Assembly: GCA_963920765.1 (NCBI GenBank)
Contig: OY987248.1
Span: forward strand, 20,618,539-20,682,538
Direction: 5' to 3'
Length of the DNA: 64,000 nt
Origin: Ulota crispa
Taxonomy: Eukaryota > Streptophyta > Bryopsida > Orthotrichales > Orthotrichaceae
Both the position numbers and the translations under genes were made by a program. Below, piece after piece: positions 14,431 through 26,479 of the stretch. The notes below the pieces were generated by a model. That model did not search any database. It was not told the origin of the DNA and saw only the letters and a program-made list of their open reading frames with translations. The first letter of the stretch is position 1, and the number at the start of each line of letters is the position of its first letter.

Positions 14431-15060
14431 TAAATAAATGGTTATGGGTGACAAAGTGATGGTTTTGAGTGATAAAGTGATGGTTTTAGGTGAGTGGCAT
14501 GACAATTTTAGGTGTCCCATCTCACTATTTAAAAACTCTTCAAATGAGTATTATGAGCTCACGAGCATACAAAAGACATCTCCTACACAGATCTTTACAT
14601 TTTCAATGATTTTGGACTTTAAAAAATCTTTGTGAGCAAATGCTTGCAAAATGAACTTTAAAAATGATACTAATATTTATGATTTCCTTGTTTCTAACTT
14701 ACACTTTTTTCCCAAAATTCATCAACTAGTTTTTATAATCCGACATCCTTAGTTCCATGCTTGTTGGTGTTTCTACCTTAAGTTAACATTTTTTACTTCA
14801 TTCATGAAGGCAATATGTAAGGCGGCCCTAAATGGGGGAGACGGCCTACCAGGTTAGTGACACAAGCTGTTAGCCTACCACCATCACTTTTGAAAACCTA
14901 GCTTTTTATTTGCTATGCACAAACGGCTTGTCTGGAGTTCCACACGCATTCTTGTAACCCGGCAAACTGCACCTTCTTGACGCTGCTTCCAATTCCTTGC
15001 TTGAATATAGTATAGTTAGTTTCCACTTGAATCCACTTGAATTAAATTGTTGCAAGGCCG
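14431..15060. other. intergenic; GC-richer patch at 14820-15000
   Basis: Mostly AT-rich. A patch from about 14820 (a 'ggcggccctaaatgggg' block) to 15000 is GC-richer and could be promoter or untranslated DNA of the exon-like sequence that follows. No defined element was found. Confidence 0.4.
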
Positions 15061-15089
15061 GAGCAGCATGGGGAGTATTGAATCAAAGT

Positions 15090-15400
15090 GAAGCATGGAA
15101 GTTACCGAACCAAAGCAAAAGAAGCGCCACTTCATTGATCTAAATCAGCTTTCGTCTAGCTCAAACAAGAAAAAGGTACTACGTTCTCTTCAACATTGCA
15201 ATTCTAGACTTAGTTTTTTTTTATTAGAGGAACATTTGTTTAGCTTCTCTAGAATTTTGTTAACATGATTTTCTAGTAGGATCATACCAAGGACAAGTCT
15301 TACGTACAAGTCAAATGGTGTGGTGTTCAAAGGTAACGATTTAGCAGTGCAGGCAAAACTTGGTGCAATTGGGTCTGATCCACGTTGGACTGTTGCTTAA
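15090..15400 (+). pseudogene. possible two-exon gene fragment, unrecognised
   Basis: An ATG near 15090 opens a frame reading METVEP-like residues (MEVTEPKQKKRHFIDLNQ) up to AAAAAG|GTAC at about 15177, a usable splice donor. After about 110 bp, a GC-richer stretch following an AG at about 15279 has an open frame that ends ...LGAIGSDPRWTVA with a stop at 15398-15400. The two pieces look more protein-like than their surroundings. I could not establish that the frames join, and I recognise no family. Confidence 0.3.
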
Positions 15401-18400
15401 AAGGTGATTTTGCTGTAATTGTTGTCTTTGGACAAAATCAATGTCATTCATCCAAAACAAACTTGCAATAGTCGATGTTTACCTACTGATTGACAATGCT
15501 ATAGCATCTACATGCTGGAACTTGACTGTCAGAAGGTGCCAAGATTGTAGAATCTCATTGTGCTCATGAATAGATTTGAGAACATTGAGGATTGAAGTAA
15601 TTGTTATACTCAAAAAAAAATTATTCCCAAAGCTCTATAGAATTGCGCAGATATTAATGGAAGAGAAAGTCATCATGCTTTTTCAATTACTATTGAAAAA
15701 AGGAAAAAGTTTCATGAAATGTTTGCCATAGTTTTCAATGGTTCATATCAGAAGGTATTTAGCACATAGGTATTTTTTGGTAGTTTGCAACAACACGGGT
15801 GGTGACCAGATTGGAGGATTTAAAGTGGTCCGATGCTATTATTTTGAATGCAAGATTGAAGGTTAGCTGTTATGACATGTTATCTTTAGGATGATCAAGA
15901 TCTTAGTGTAATCAAGTAAGATTTGTCCAATGGCTTGTTTTTTCTTTATTTTTTGGCTCAGCTCTTGTATAAAAACTGAAGTCTATTACAAATCTTAGAG
16001 TCTAAAGTTGATCAAGGTCTTAAATTATAATGTGCTTTTGTTCTTGACTTCTAAAAGCACCAACCTAATTGACCTCTTTACGTTTGTACATGAGTGACTT
16101 GAATGTGGTCCACCGTGATCCAGCCTTTGATTAAGGTAGTATGCTATGAAACCGTCACTTTAAGGGCTGATCTAAATTTTGTTGGGTTTCAAGATTTGAA
16201 GTATTTTGTGTCTATTTTTTGACAAAAAATGGATGCTAAATGTAATTCAAATTTTTTCATATTTTTTGAAACATTATTGAATTGTTGATGAATTTTCAAA
16301 GTTTTATGTAGTAGACATCTATTTGTGACTCTAGGTCTATCATAAACCATTCCCTTGCAACTTTTGAAGGGATCAAGTGAATAGAGGAGTATGATTGGCT
16401 CTTACAATAAAATATGCCTTTTCTTCTATGACTTGAAAGTGTCCATTGAAGATCCACTTCATATCCATTCATGACTCACCTATGCAACACTTTAAATGTG
16501 AGGGTTGCAATTAGAGTAGATTACTTTATTGATTTGTGTTTATCTTTTGAGTTTTTGGATTGACAATTTAGAACTACCTGGTCTTGTTGTATCAATAATG
16601 TTGTTTTTTGGAACATTTGATTTGAAACTTTGGGCCTTTTTATAATCCTAAACCTTCTTGTGATAGCTTCTTCTTAGTGAAAGGAACACTATTAAATATG
16701 ATTTATAGGGTAGGATACTTTAGAGTTTTGGCTTGTCCACCTTGAGAAATACCAAACCTTTTTATTATTGCTCTCTCTAATACATCCATGTAGCATGTGA
16801 TTATCATCTACTTTGGTAAGGAAGACCCATCTGGACATTGAATTTTATTCTGCTAATAGATTCTAAGGCAGGTTTTGTCTTGATCTAATTTCCATGAAAT
16901 TTTTTAAATAAGAGTGATTTGCTTCTCATTACATTGGATCTTGTATCTAGGTCAAGGAATCAACATTGTCAATTCTTCTCTAGATAATTTATCATCACGG
17001 TGTTAGTTCATCCACGTTTAGAAATCAATAAAGTAGAGGAAAAATACTAATATTTTCTGTGTTTATGTTTTTTTACAAAAATTTGTGGTATCTCCCAAAT
17101 TATCCAGAATTCTACAAGATAGCATGTTGCCACTTGTTGGGTGCTTGTTGGAGGATTTTTGGGCCCAAACATTCCTTGACAACAAGAAAGTCCTCACTAT
17201 CCTTCCACGTCTTGCAGCAACGTGTAGAGACTGACGTGTTGTAGTGGAAGGCTTGACAAAGTATGCTGCGTTATGCGTAGCAACGACGGATTTTGTGCAT
17301 GCCGGTGGATGTAAGATGCCTAGTCAAACATCACTGGCAAGGGAGAGTACTATAGCTCTCATGTTTTCTTTTTCTTAGCTTGTTTTTTCCTTCTTTTGCC
17401 ATTCATGGGCTTTGCAGCAAGATTTGGAGGAGAGACTAAGGTGTACGCCTCTGGCGGAGCTCTCTATTCATGAATTATAGGATATCCGTTGTAGTATGTT
17501 AGCTGGGTGGGGAGGCTTGGAGATTGTGGTAGCTGCTGGAAAGAAACTCCAGCAGCATTTGAATTACCCCTTTTCATCAAGCTACTTGAACTGTGTATGA
17601 GCCATGACATAAAGTCATTTTTATATGAAAAAAAGACTTTTCTATATTCTTTGTCATGACTATTTTTTAAAGTTGTGCTTGAGGCCATATGGTCTTAAAT
17701 TTCAAGTTAAACCTTTATAAATTTTATAAACCTCAAATTCTTATGTAAATTGTAATTTCTATTATATTTGTTTTATTTTTCAAGCTATTTAAACCATGTT
17801 TTTATATCACTTTCCAAGATTTCAACCATATCTACCATTAGAGGTGAAATATTATAAGAACTGAGTGAATTATAGGTGGAAAATCTCTAGTTTTTATGCT
17901 TGTGTGATTTTGGTCCTTAGTGCTTCATACAAGCTTTGTTTGAAAAGAGCCTTAGTATGTTTCTAGAAAGCATGGTTTTCCATCTTTCTGATAAGACAAG
18001 TTTCACACAAATTGGATAAAAATAGCAATCATAAGTTGATGTTAAGTGGGCAAAAAGGGTAAAAAACCCCATTTCATTTGCTATCCAAATAAGGCTCTAC
18101 AAGAAATTTGATAAATGCTGTGGTAAATCCAATTGGTGAAAATAATCAAAAATTGGCTTTATATGTAGGATGACAAATTTTTTAGATGAAATAAGAACAC
18201 CATTTCATTAGATTTTCAAATACTACAATTATACTACTACCATTTGGAAAAACAATACAAGCATATTTCTTATTCAATTTATGATTGGTTAGGACTGCAG
18301 AATTGAAATTTGGCATTTTTATTAGATGTTTGATGCATTGTGTTGTTGCTTTGATCCATCTTTGACCAAAAAATGGATACTTATTTTGTTTCCATATTGT

Positions 18401-18690
18401 ATAACACCATTATTTATCAACTCACTTCATCGTTTTTTTTGGTTGGATGCAAAATTGTTGTGATCTCAAGCGTTTTTCAAGACCAATTTCCAAACTGCTG
18501 AGCAATTTTACTCTTGAAGTCAAAAACCACTCTCTTGAACCAAAATATGATTCAATGGTCTGTAAAGGGTAACCACTGACAATACCATTACTGAATATGT
18601 GAACCATGATTGACTGCAAGTGCTTATTGTAAGTGCTTACCAAAACAGATAAAGAACATATAGAAATTTGTTTAAATATATATGTATATA
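15401..18690. other. intergenic; small GC-richer patch near 17240-17470
   Basis: AT-rich sequence without a recognisable gene. A GC-richer patch around 17240-17470 resembles a gene-fragment island such as those at 25 and 32 kb, but no motif could be read in any frame. Confidence 0.4.
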
Positions 18691-19098
18691 GGGAATTACT
18701 ACAGAGACATCCTAAATTGCTAACAAGACACTCCCTTTGAGCATGAAATTTGAAAATTTAGTGCTACTTTTGATTTAGTTAAGTGGTGCATTATTCATTC
18801 AATCACAACATTACCACCTCCTTGAAAGAAAACAAGACAAACACAAATTTTTGTTGAAATATCATTGCACCAATACTAGTTTTTGATGTATTTTTGCTGT
18901 AAGTAACTCAAAAGTCCTATATTTTTAGTTTCAAATTTAAGCACACTTTTTTTTTTAAAGTATAGCCTTAGAATGATAAAGGTGAAACAAATTTGTTTAT
19001 CTAAATAGAAAAACTAGCAAAATCAACATTAAAATTCACATTTTTATGCTCATAGGGGTGTCCCGTTAGCAATTTAGGGTGTCGCTATAGTAGTTCCC
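18691..19098. mobile_element. 408-bp MITE abutting a microsatellite
   Basis: The left end GGGAATTACTACAGAGACAT pairs with the reverse complement of the right end, GGGAACTACTATAGCGACAC. The match continues through 'cctaaattgctaac' and 'gagcat' for about 54 nt. The left flank is TATGTATATA and the right flank runs straight into (TATATC)n. The target duplication cannot be read because of the AT-repeat context. The superfamily is unassigned. Confidence 0.75.
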
Positions 19099-19381
19099 TC
19101 TATCTATATCTATATCTATATCTATATCTATATCTATATCTATATCTATATCTATATCTATATCTATATCTATATCTATATCTATATCTATATCTATATC
19201 TATATCTATATCTATATCTATATCTATATCTATATCTATATCTATATCTATATCTATATCTATATCTATATCTATATCTATATCTATATCTATATCTATA
19301 TCTATATCTATATCTATATCTATATCTATATCTATATCTATATCTATATCTATATCTATATCTATATCTATATCTATATCT
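19099..19381. repeat. (TATATC)n microsatellite, about 47 copies
   Basis: A perfect hexanucleotide array runs from about 19099 to 19381, starting one base after the MITE's right end. On the - strand it yields a meaningless Tyr-Arg repeat frame. The purity over about 280 bp implies recent expansion. Confidence 0.97.
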
Positions 19382-21829
19382 GTTTTTCAACTATGTGACT
19401 AGTTTGATCTTTGGATGTTTTATGATTCTGTGGAGACCTCTAAAAAAAGAAAAAAACATGAAAAATTGAAAATCTTGTTCCTATAATTTTCTAAGGTCAT
19501 CCTGTAAATTGCCTTGGAAATTCCTAAAGTACGTGTTGTACACCTCTCGCACATTTCGGTTGATAAATTAGAACGTGCTTTTATACTTATTCAAACACAT
19601 TCAGGTGTGGCTTTATTGCATTAGATGTAAACGAATTCTCTCTTAATACACAAATATTTAATATTTCCTAATTGAAAGCAAATATTAGAAATGCCCCTTT
19701 CAGGTTTCTTTTTAACCAAACGATTGGGTGATAAATGTTTACTCTCGTGTCACTTGAAATATCCTGATACTTCAACCAATTTCTATGAATGTTTGAATTG
19801 TAATGCAAATTAAGTTAGCAGTAGCCATATTTGTCACATTAAGAATATTGAACATGACGCTTACTAATAAACATGGAGCAAATTATATGATCCTATTCGC
19901 AAGAAAAAAATGATGAGTTTGCATTTTTGAATGGATTGTTTGAATACCACAAGAATAATTTGTGAATTTTTATAGAGTTTATTGCAATTGCACCTAATAG
20001 TCTAATACCAACACCAAGGTTTCATGTTCACATGTTATACATCCTTCTAATTACATTTATTTACTTCCACAATTTTTTCTAGATTTTAAAAGTGATAGTT
20101 ATGGGTTCAATGATGGTTATGGGTGTTGTTATCTTATAGTTCAACAAAACATAAAAATTCAAATTATTTGTTACAAATTATAAAATAGAGAACCTTCCGA
20201 GTAACAAACAAATGGCATATTTACAAACTATTCACTTAACCATGAACTTTTCATTATAAAATTTTCTTGTCTTTAATCAACAAAAAAATTCCAAATTTTT
20301 GCATGTTATATTGGCTCAGGTGTAACACAACATAAGCTTCCAAATCATTAATGCTAAAAAAACCCATGTATTCTTTTAATTTTTGCAAAACTTGACAATG
20401 GAATTAACTCTAACTGCTTCAAAATATTATTTTGTTGTTTTATTTTCACCCAACATCATTTATCTTGATTATTTGTTTCTATATTTGACTTTTAAAAAGT
20501 CCACTTTATAAGATCATATTTATAAGCTCCAAAAATATAGAAAAAGGAGATCACTTGTAAATGATGGTAGATGGAAAAGCTTGGTTATGTGATGGTCCAA
20601 GGGTATGAGTTCAAATAATTAAAAGTTAAGCCTCCATTTGTCCATATTTTAAAGAAATCAAATTGTGCTTGAGATTAGTTCCCTAATAGATTTAAAGGAT
20701 TTGGTAGATGTTTATACAATTTGCCATGATTGTATGGAAATTAACTCTTAAACAATTAGAAGCCATAGTATATACCTTGCCATATAATCAACATTTGCTA
20801 TCAACAAGAAGTTTGAATTTGGGATCTCAAATAGCTCACTGGAATTGTTTTGATCTAAATTCCAAACTCTTTGTTGATTTTGAACGTAGTAAAGGTATGT
20901 ACCTATTCCAAATAAACAAAACAATCTCATATTGCATTGGTCACAACAGCACACTCAAACATTGCAGGGTTAATTCTTGAAGCAAACAAGTATTCAATTT
21001 GTATCTATTACATCCACTATATAAATAATTTCAACAAATTTCTAAGAATTGTTTTAAATTGTTTAATTTGTAATAAACTTTTGAAAAAAAAAAACAATAT
21101 TCAAATAATTAAGTTTTGTGAATTTAGGCAAAAGACACAAAATAAATGAAATTTACATTTAGATTAGTCTCATTAATACCTCAAAAAGCACACAATCAAA
21201 ATTGAACAATGATTGAGTGTTGATAATTCTTGTGCTATCAAAACTTGGTACTAAATTCATCTACATTTCCCAAGATTATTTTGTTAGCTTTCCAAAACTT
21301 ATATGGTATTGATTTCCAAATTGGAACTATTCAACAATGTAATTAAATACTAGAAGTTCAAAGAAAATTACATCTAATGAAAATTCTTACTTTCCAAATG
21401 AAAATTCTTACTTTTAGAAAAAAATTCAATTTTTGGAAGGAATTTTGGATTGTTTGTTTGAAAATTCATTGACAACTATTGGTGAGTATAGGAGTAGATT
21501 CAAATGTATGGTAATGATTCATAGATACAGAATGTTGTAATGTATTTATTTGTTTGGTTTGCTTTTTAAAATGAACCCTCAATTTTTGAAATCTTTAAAG
21601 GACAAAAGGAAATAATCCTTACTAAATACAATTCTATAAAAAAAACGAAACTTTGATGAAAAATTGGCATACATTTAAGGTTAAATCACATTGATTAGAT
21701 CAATTTTAAATTTAATGCAATTATAAACAAATATTCAATATTTGAGTTTACAAATCTTTGAATAAATAAGCCTTTGCTCCATGCTATTATCCATTCAAAG
21801 TTGGATTTTTTGTATATAATAATAGATTA
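19382..21829. other. AT-rich intergenic DNA, no gene seen
   Basis: No family-level protein similarity was recognised in the short open frames at 20708-21149. No bounded element. Confidence 0.5.
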
Positions 21830-22070
21830 ACCCCTAAATGCCAAAGCACCAAATTTGCAAGAAACTTTGGGACCTTCTTAACCTCTAAAGGGCAAAGTGT
21901 CCCCTCATGAGACAAATGGATTTTGGGCATGTGCTTACAATTAAAAAACTTTTTATGCTTTTTAGAAGCTTTTAGTGAGGGTGGAGAATTTGAAGACCTA
22001 CATGGGCATCTAATTTTTGTTTCATTCCAACATTTGACAAAGAAGTCATGCAAGAATTTCCAAAACTAGG
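21830..22070. repeat. copy of dispersed repeat R2
   Basis: Matches 13505-13730 through 'aacctctaaaggg', 'ggcatgtgctt', 'gaagcttttagtgagggtgg', 'gggcatctaatttttg' and 'catgcaagaattt'. The open frame on the - strand across it is repeat sequence rather than a gene. Confidence 0.7.
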
Positions 22071-22583
22071 GGAAGAAGGGCAATTTGGGCAAGGCCTCTT
22101 CTTTGTAAATAGGTATTGACTTCAAAGAGGGTGAGCTCTTACGTACCCAGGGTGTGGACACTTGTGCAAAGAGGAGTGGAGTGGAAGGTGGGGTATTTTT
22201 TTCATATTTTAAAATATGCAAAAGTGGCGATTTAAAATGTTATAGTGGTGCTGCAAACTTCAATATTCATCCACATGTTGGATAGAAAATATCATAGTAG
22301 TACATATCACATGTCTATAATTTGGTTGTCACCCACAATTTGACATTTTCATTAGATTTTTTTTTATTGAAGCCTTTTCAACAATTTTAGCAAGGTTTTT
22401 GGCATTGTTTTGACATTTCTAGCCAAACTATTGTCCCTTGGTGCAATTGGGCACCAAAAAGCCAAAAAAAATGATTCAAACAGCAAAATTTGAATACAAA
22501 AAAAAACTATTTTAATTAATTTGGTCATGACTCATGATCACCCCAACATAAAAAGCTCTATTGAAGGAATTTCAAAACTTTTT

Positions 22584-22713
22584 CACTACAAGGAAACCGT
22601 GCTCAAACCTACAAAAAGTTGACAAAGATTGTGACCTAATTTACAGTGTACTATAGATTAGGCCACAATTTTTGTCAACTTTTTGTAAATTTGACCGTGG
22701 TTTTGTTGTAGTG
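22584..22713. mobile_element. CACTA-like MITE, 130 bp hairpin
   Basis: The termini are CACTACAAGGAAACCG on the left and, reverse complemented, CACTACAACAAAACCACGG on the right. The element folds as a nearly complete hairpin, with 'acaaaaagttgacaaa' pairing with 'gtcaactttttgta'. It is flanked by TTT at 22581-22583 and TTT at 22714-22716, a 3-bp duplication. CACTAC ends and a 3-bp target duplication are the hallmarks of plant CACTA (En/Spm) elements. At this size it is non-autonomous. Confidence 0.8.
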
Positions 22714-22716
22714 TTT

Positions 22717-24369
22717 GAAGATGTTTGGTAAAGGAAAGAATGATGAGTATATGAATGTTTTCTACATGTCCATGCAATCAAGTTTCAAAAATTCATCACA
22801 ATTGTTTTTAATCAATCATTACATAAAACACCTAGAATTTTAATTATAATCATTCACCAAAAATAGGATTTTAATAATTAGTAGCTAAAATTTGGTATAC
22901 TTGATTGAGATTGCATGAGGAGCAAACACCAACAATATGAGAATTAAATGCACATTATATCATAATGGGCAAAGATTTCTAATGAATGTTAGAAGAGGGA
23001 GTACATAGACTTTTTTTAGGGTGTTGTGCAAAAAAGTTGCCATTTCTGCATAGAATTTTGTAAGTGACTTACAGAACGTTGAATGTTATTCATTTATATT
23101 TAGAAACAAATATCTTAACATTTGCAAGAAATTTTGAAATTTATTGGTAGCATTATCTAAGTTAGAAGCCTTCAAAGTTCAAGATCTTAACCCCTAAACC
23201 ACAAAAGTTTGTTCAATAGCTGGTTGAAAGTTTAGGTAGGTTCTTATGAAGTTAATTTTTGGCAGATGTATTTGAAATTTGGGGACAAGGTGCACACAAT
23301 CAAAGCCTTGGTGTAAAAGAAAGAAAAAACTCTGATTGGATGCTGAAGTAAAAAGTTACATTGCCCAAAATAATTTAGGCACCTTGGGGGCTTGAACAAT
23401 TTGGGCATCTTTGGAGAATTGTATTCTAAAACTCTCATTAACTTTTGAAACTTGGCATGTATGCAACTAATAAAATATGGTACACAATTGTAAAAAAAGA
23501 AAATCAAAACTAAGCTCTCACAACACAATCTAAGAGGAGTCAAACTTTGCTAACTATGTTTGGGTAGTTTCAAGAAAAGATATTTTCTTCTAACTTCGTG
23601 CCCTACAATCTTTTAGTCTACAATCCAAAGCTCTTGAATTTTTGTTGGCATGTTCTTGATTTTTGCCTCTAACTTTTCACTCTTCAGATTTCATAAAAAA
23701 TCTTCCTTATTGCAAAAAAATTTGAAAGATGATTAGTGTATTGCCAATTCACTAAACTTCATTACATTGCAAGTTGATTTAGAATAAGCTAGATTCTATA
23801 TCTACTTTTGAAAATTTTCATGAGTTGACTTAACATCATATATTTGTGAGTGATCTAAAACATTATTTTTATGTAGAGCAAAACTTTTACTTTAAAAGGA
23901 CTCAAAATGTGCTGATCTTATTTTGCTAGATTGAAAAATAGTTGTTTTTCTCACTTCAAATGTTATAATGTTACAATCTATGAGGTCAAATGGGCTAATT
24001 TTTTTTCACACGTTGCTTTATTTGTATGTTACAATGTTGTACCATTGAAACTTAGAAAAAAAGTTTTTCTTTTAAATTTTAAATAAATCATCAATAAATT
24101 ACAACTTTGGTCTTATTTTTAATTGCAACACCCATTGAGCTTTAGCGGTTAACCCTTAAGCGCCCCATCAACAGTATACTATCAATGGAGCCCACAACTT
24201 CATCCTATTTAAAAAAATAATTGTGCGGTGAAAATAGCCATGGTTGGTCCCTATCAACATAGAATGTAGTCTTTTTTCAAATCTTACGGTCACTTTTTCT
24301 AAATGTAATTTTCCAAGCTGTGATGGCTATTAAACCCCCCATTTTCTCCTAAATCCAAAACAACTTTGG
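22717..24369. other. AT-rich intergenic DNA, no gene seen
   Basis: No supported gene. The - strand frame at 23244-23543 has no recognisable motif. Confidence 0.5.
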
Positions 24370-25100
24370 ATGCTCAGGTGTTAAGGTTACAAGCTTGTTT
24401 CTGAATGATTAATAAATACTTGCGCCCGTCCCAAGTCTCGAGTCCCAATCCGTCGCTTGATTTGTGTCGCCGCCATTGAGCTTCTGTAGCCCTCGCCTTT
24501 ACAGCTTTGTTGTGTTCGCGTTTTGCCGCCATTGAGCTTCTCAAGGCCCCCCGCCCAAAGCATTGAGGCTTGTCCTGTCCACTTGCAAAAGTTGCCGTAT
24601 GACTTTTTCCCAAAGAACGCCTGCTTCGATACATGTTTTTCTCTACTGGCGGAAATGAATTTTATTGCAGTCTTTTGAGCATTGCCTGCACTACAAGCTC
24701 ATTCTGTTGGTTTAGGAACTAAAGGGAGTCATTTTTACTAGTGGTATGCCTGGAACATCAAAATCAGCTTGTTTTGAGGCTCCTGATATGCTTTCAGAGC
24801 ATATTAGTTGATTTATTCTTTGCTCTCAGCTAGTATGTTTAGATCAGACTTGCTTTAGCTCACAGAATGTATTGATTTTTCTGTGGTTTCCCAGATTGTC
24901 AATTTGATGACAAGGGAGCTTGGGCAGCATCCATTTGCATTGCGCAATCTTTAGACTGACCGTCTTGTTCTGCGATTGTTGGAGGACCTTGTAGGCATGC
25001 CATCCTTTCCATTACCACGCCATATTTCACCATGGGGATACGGAGAACAATGAAAGACGGTTTAGGAAATTTGGAAGTGCAACTAGGAGGATTAGATGAG
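24370..25100 (+). other. GC-richer island upstream of the HY5-like exons
   Basis: CpG content rises abruptly at about 24415. A short direct repeat, 'gccgccattgagcttct', occurs near 24467 and again near 24526. Near 25030-25080 a + strand frame reads TENNERRFRKFGSA and then hits a TGA. This loosely resembles the acidic E-S-D-E-E...VPEF COP1-contact motif of HY5 proteins but lacks the V-P pair. The island is probably promoter and 5' exon remnants of the HY5-like locus; that is inference. Confidence 0.35.
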
Positions 25101-25105
25101 CACAT

Positions 25106-25851
25106 TTGAATAAGTTAGAGGCGGAGGACTTTGTAAAGACCGGTGGCGGTGTTCCAGGTTTGACACGTAAGCAAGATAAAGGTCATACTGGATCCTCTCA
25201 TCAAAAGCAAGGCGGAGCTTCTGCCGATAAAGAACACAAGCATCTAAAAAGGTCTTCATTTCTCATATTTAGCGCCAATCTCATTGCCCTTGTGTGCTTA
25301 ATGTTTTTCTTTTTTACGCAGCGGTACTGCCCGGCATGGTGAACACAACGAAAGAAGGCAAATTGAGTATCTCCTTGCCGGAGTACTATAGCACGGTGGA
25401 CAAAAAGCCGAAGTTTGATATGTTCATATACTTTGGTGGAAGTCACATCAAATTGACAGCAGTGGGAAGGTTCCAAGGAAGCGAAGCTCGCAAGCTGGTG
25501 GTGCCTGTGAAGTACTACATCTGAGGGTAAGTTTACGTCAGTCTATATTAACTGGTTCAGAGTTTTGAAGATTACAAAGGCAACTCATGAAATAAGTCTT
25601 ATTGCGTAGTATTATTGTGTTGTCCAAAAAGGTTCATTTTTGTACTCTTGGTTTCCAACGAATCGATTGTGTGGTTCTGAATTTGTGCAAGCAAGCTGCT
25701 TAGGAACCGCATTTCAGCTCAACAAGCTAGAGAGCAAAAAAAAGCATACCTCAGTGACTTGGAGGTGAGATCAAAGGAGTTGGAGCATCAAATTGCTGAG
25801 CTTGAAGAGAAAGTGTCTACTCCTCAAAGAGAGAATCAGATGCTGCGGCAG
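25106..25851 (+). pseudogene. HY5: HY5-like bZIP transcription factor, two exons, probably decayed
   Basis: Two exon-sized pieces together match the DNA-binding half of ELONGATED HYPOCOTYL 5, the light-signalling bZIP. The first (about 25106-25251) ends ADKEHKHLK, like the ADKENKRLK that precedes the basic region in the family, then AAAAAG|GT. The second (25692-25851) reads [18 protein letters not shown], then a leucine-zipper stretch [19 protein letters not shown] and ENQMLRQ, ending CAG|GTATGC. The bZIP core N-x7-R is kept (N of RNR, R of AR). Joining the exons adds one residue before LLRNR, and one basic Arg is Gln (AREQKK). The intervening 440 bp contains an unrelated GC-rich open piece. 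No intact start or C-terminal exon was found. A diverged functional gene cannot be excluded. Confidence 0.65.
25320..25526 (+). other. exon-like open segment inside the HY5-like intron, unrecognised
   Basis: A GC-rich segment is bounded by TTTTTACGCAG on the left and by a donor-like CTGAGG|GTAAGT on the right. One frame is open throughout, reads VNTTKEGKLSISLPEYYSTV early and ends VVPVKYYI before a TGA at 25522-25524. It lies between the two HY5-like exons. It may be a captured fragment of another gene, or an exon of a different transcript. I do not recognise the family. Confidence 0.4.
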
Positions 25852-26319
25852 GTATGCACATGAGATTCTCATTTTGTCATTTAAAAGCCATTTTTTCCAC
25901 ATGAGACTTCTCGTTTTGTGATTTAAAAGAAGAGCTTGCCTTCTTTATTTCTTAAGTCTCTCTTTTGAACTGCAAAGTACTTTGATCATATTAAGCTTCT
26001 TGTCCATGCAAAGTTTCATTGTTCTGGATATTAATCTTCTGAGCTTTATTAATGAAGTGTGATTATCATCTTTTGCTTGTCAGTGAGCTCTTTGCGGTTG
26101 TATTGAGGTGATCAATTGTTGTTTTCTTGTGACTTGGAATAAGTTGTTTCCTGTGTGGTTTTGCGTGATTTTGTAAAAGCATGTTTGCCATAATTGAATT
26201 GTTACAAAGAACAATCAAATGCTCAAGATCCAAGTTTATCGGACAGCAACTTTGCTAGCTATTTTTGGCATTTTTGTCAGTTACTACTCTTCAACATCAT
26301 TTGCTCTTGTTGCTCTAAC

Positions 26320-26478
26320 CAAGTGCTCAGATGTCATCGAGAAAAGTTAGAAAGTGTTCAAATTGACGCTGAGCTAGAAAACAAGAACGCTTGGGGGAGG
26401 GAAGTGATGGGCTCCAAACTGGTAGACAGCAGCAGCAACAGAGTTGGAAGGCGAGATTCCAAATTGCAGTACCGTTGA
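26320..26478 (+). other. possible 3' exon of the HY5-like locus, unproven
   Basis: A frame from about 26320 is hydrophilic (CHREKLESVQIDAELENKN, then a Ser/Arg-rich tail) and stops at 26476-26478. It could be a C-terminal exon. I could not find an acceptor that keeps it in phase with the CAG|GTATGC donor at 25851, and it lacks the usual residues that follow the zipper. Confidence 0.25.
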
Positions 26479-26479
26479 C

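Noticed and set aside
19100..19390. 96-codon - strand frame of alternating Tyr-Arg
   Set aside because: It is the translation of the TATATC microsatellite; no gene.
24374..24634. 86-codon - strand frame in the GC-rich island
   Set aside because: No motif; the island's + strand content fits the HY5-like locus better.
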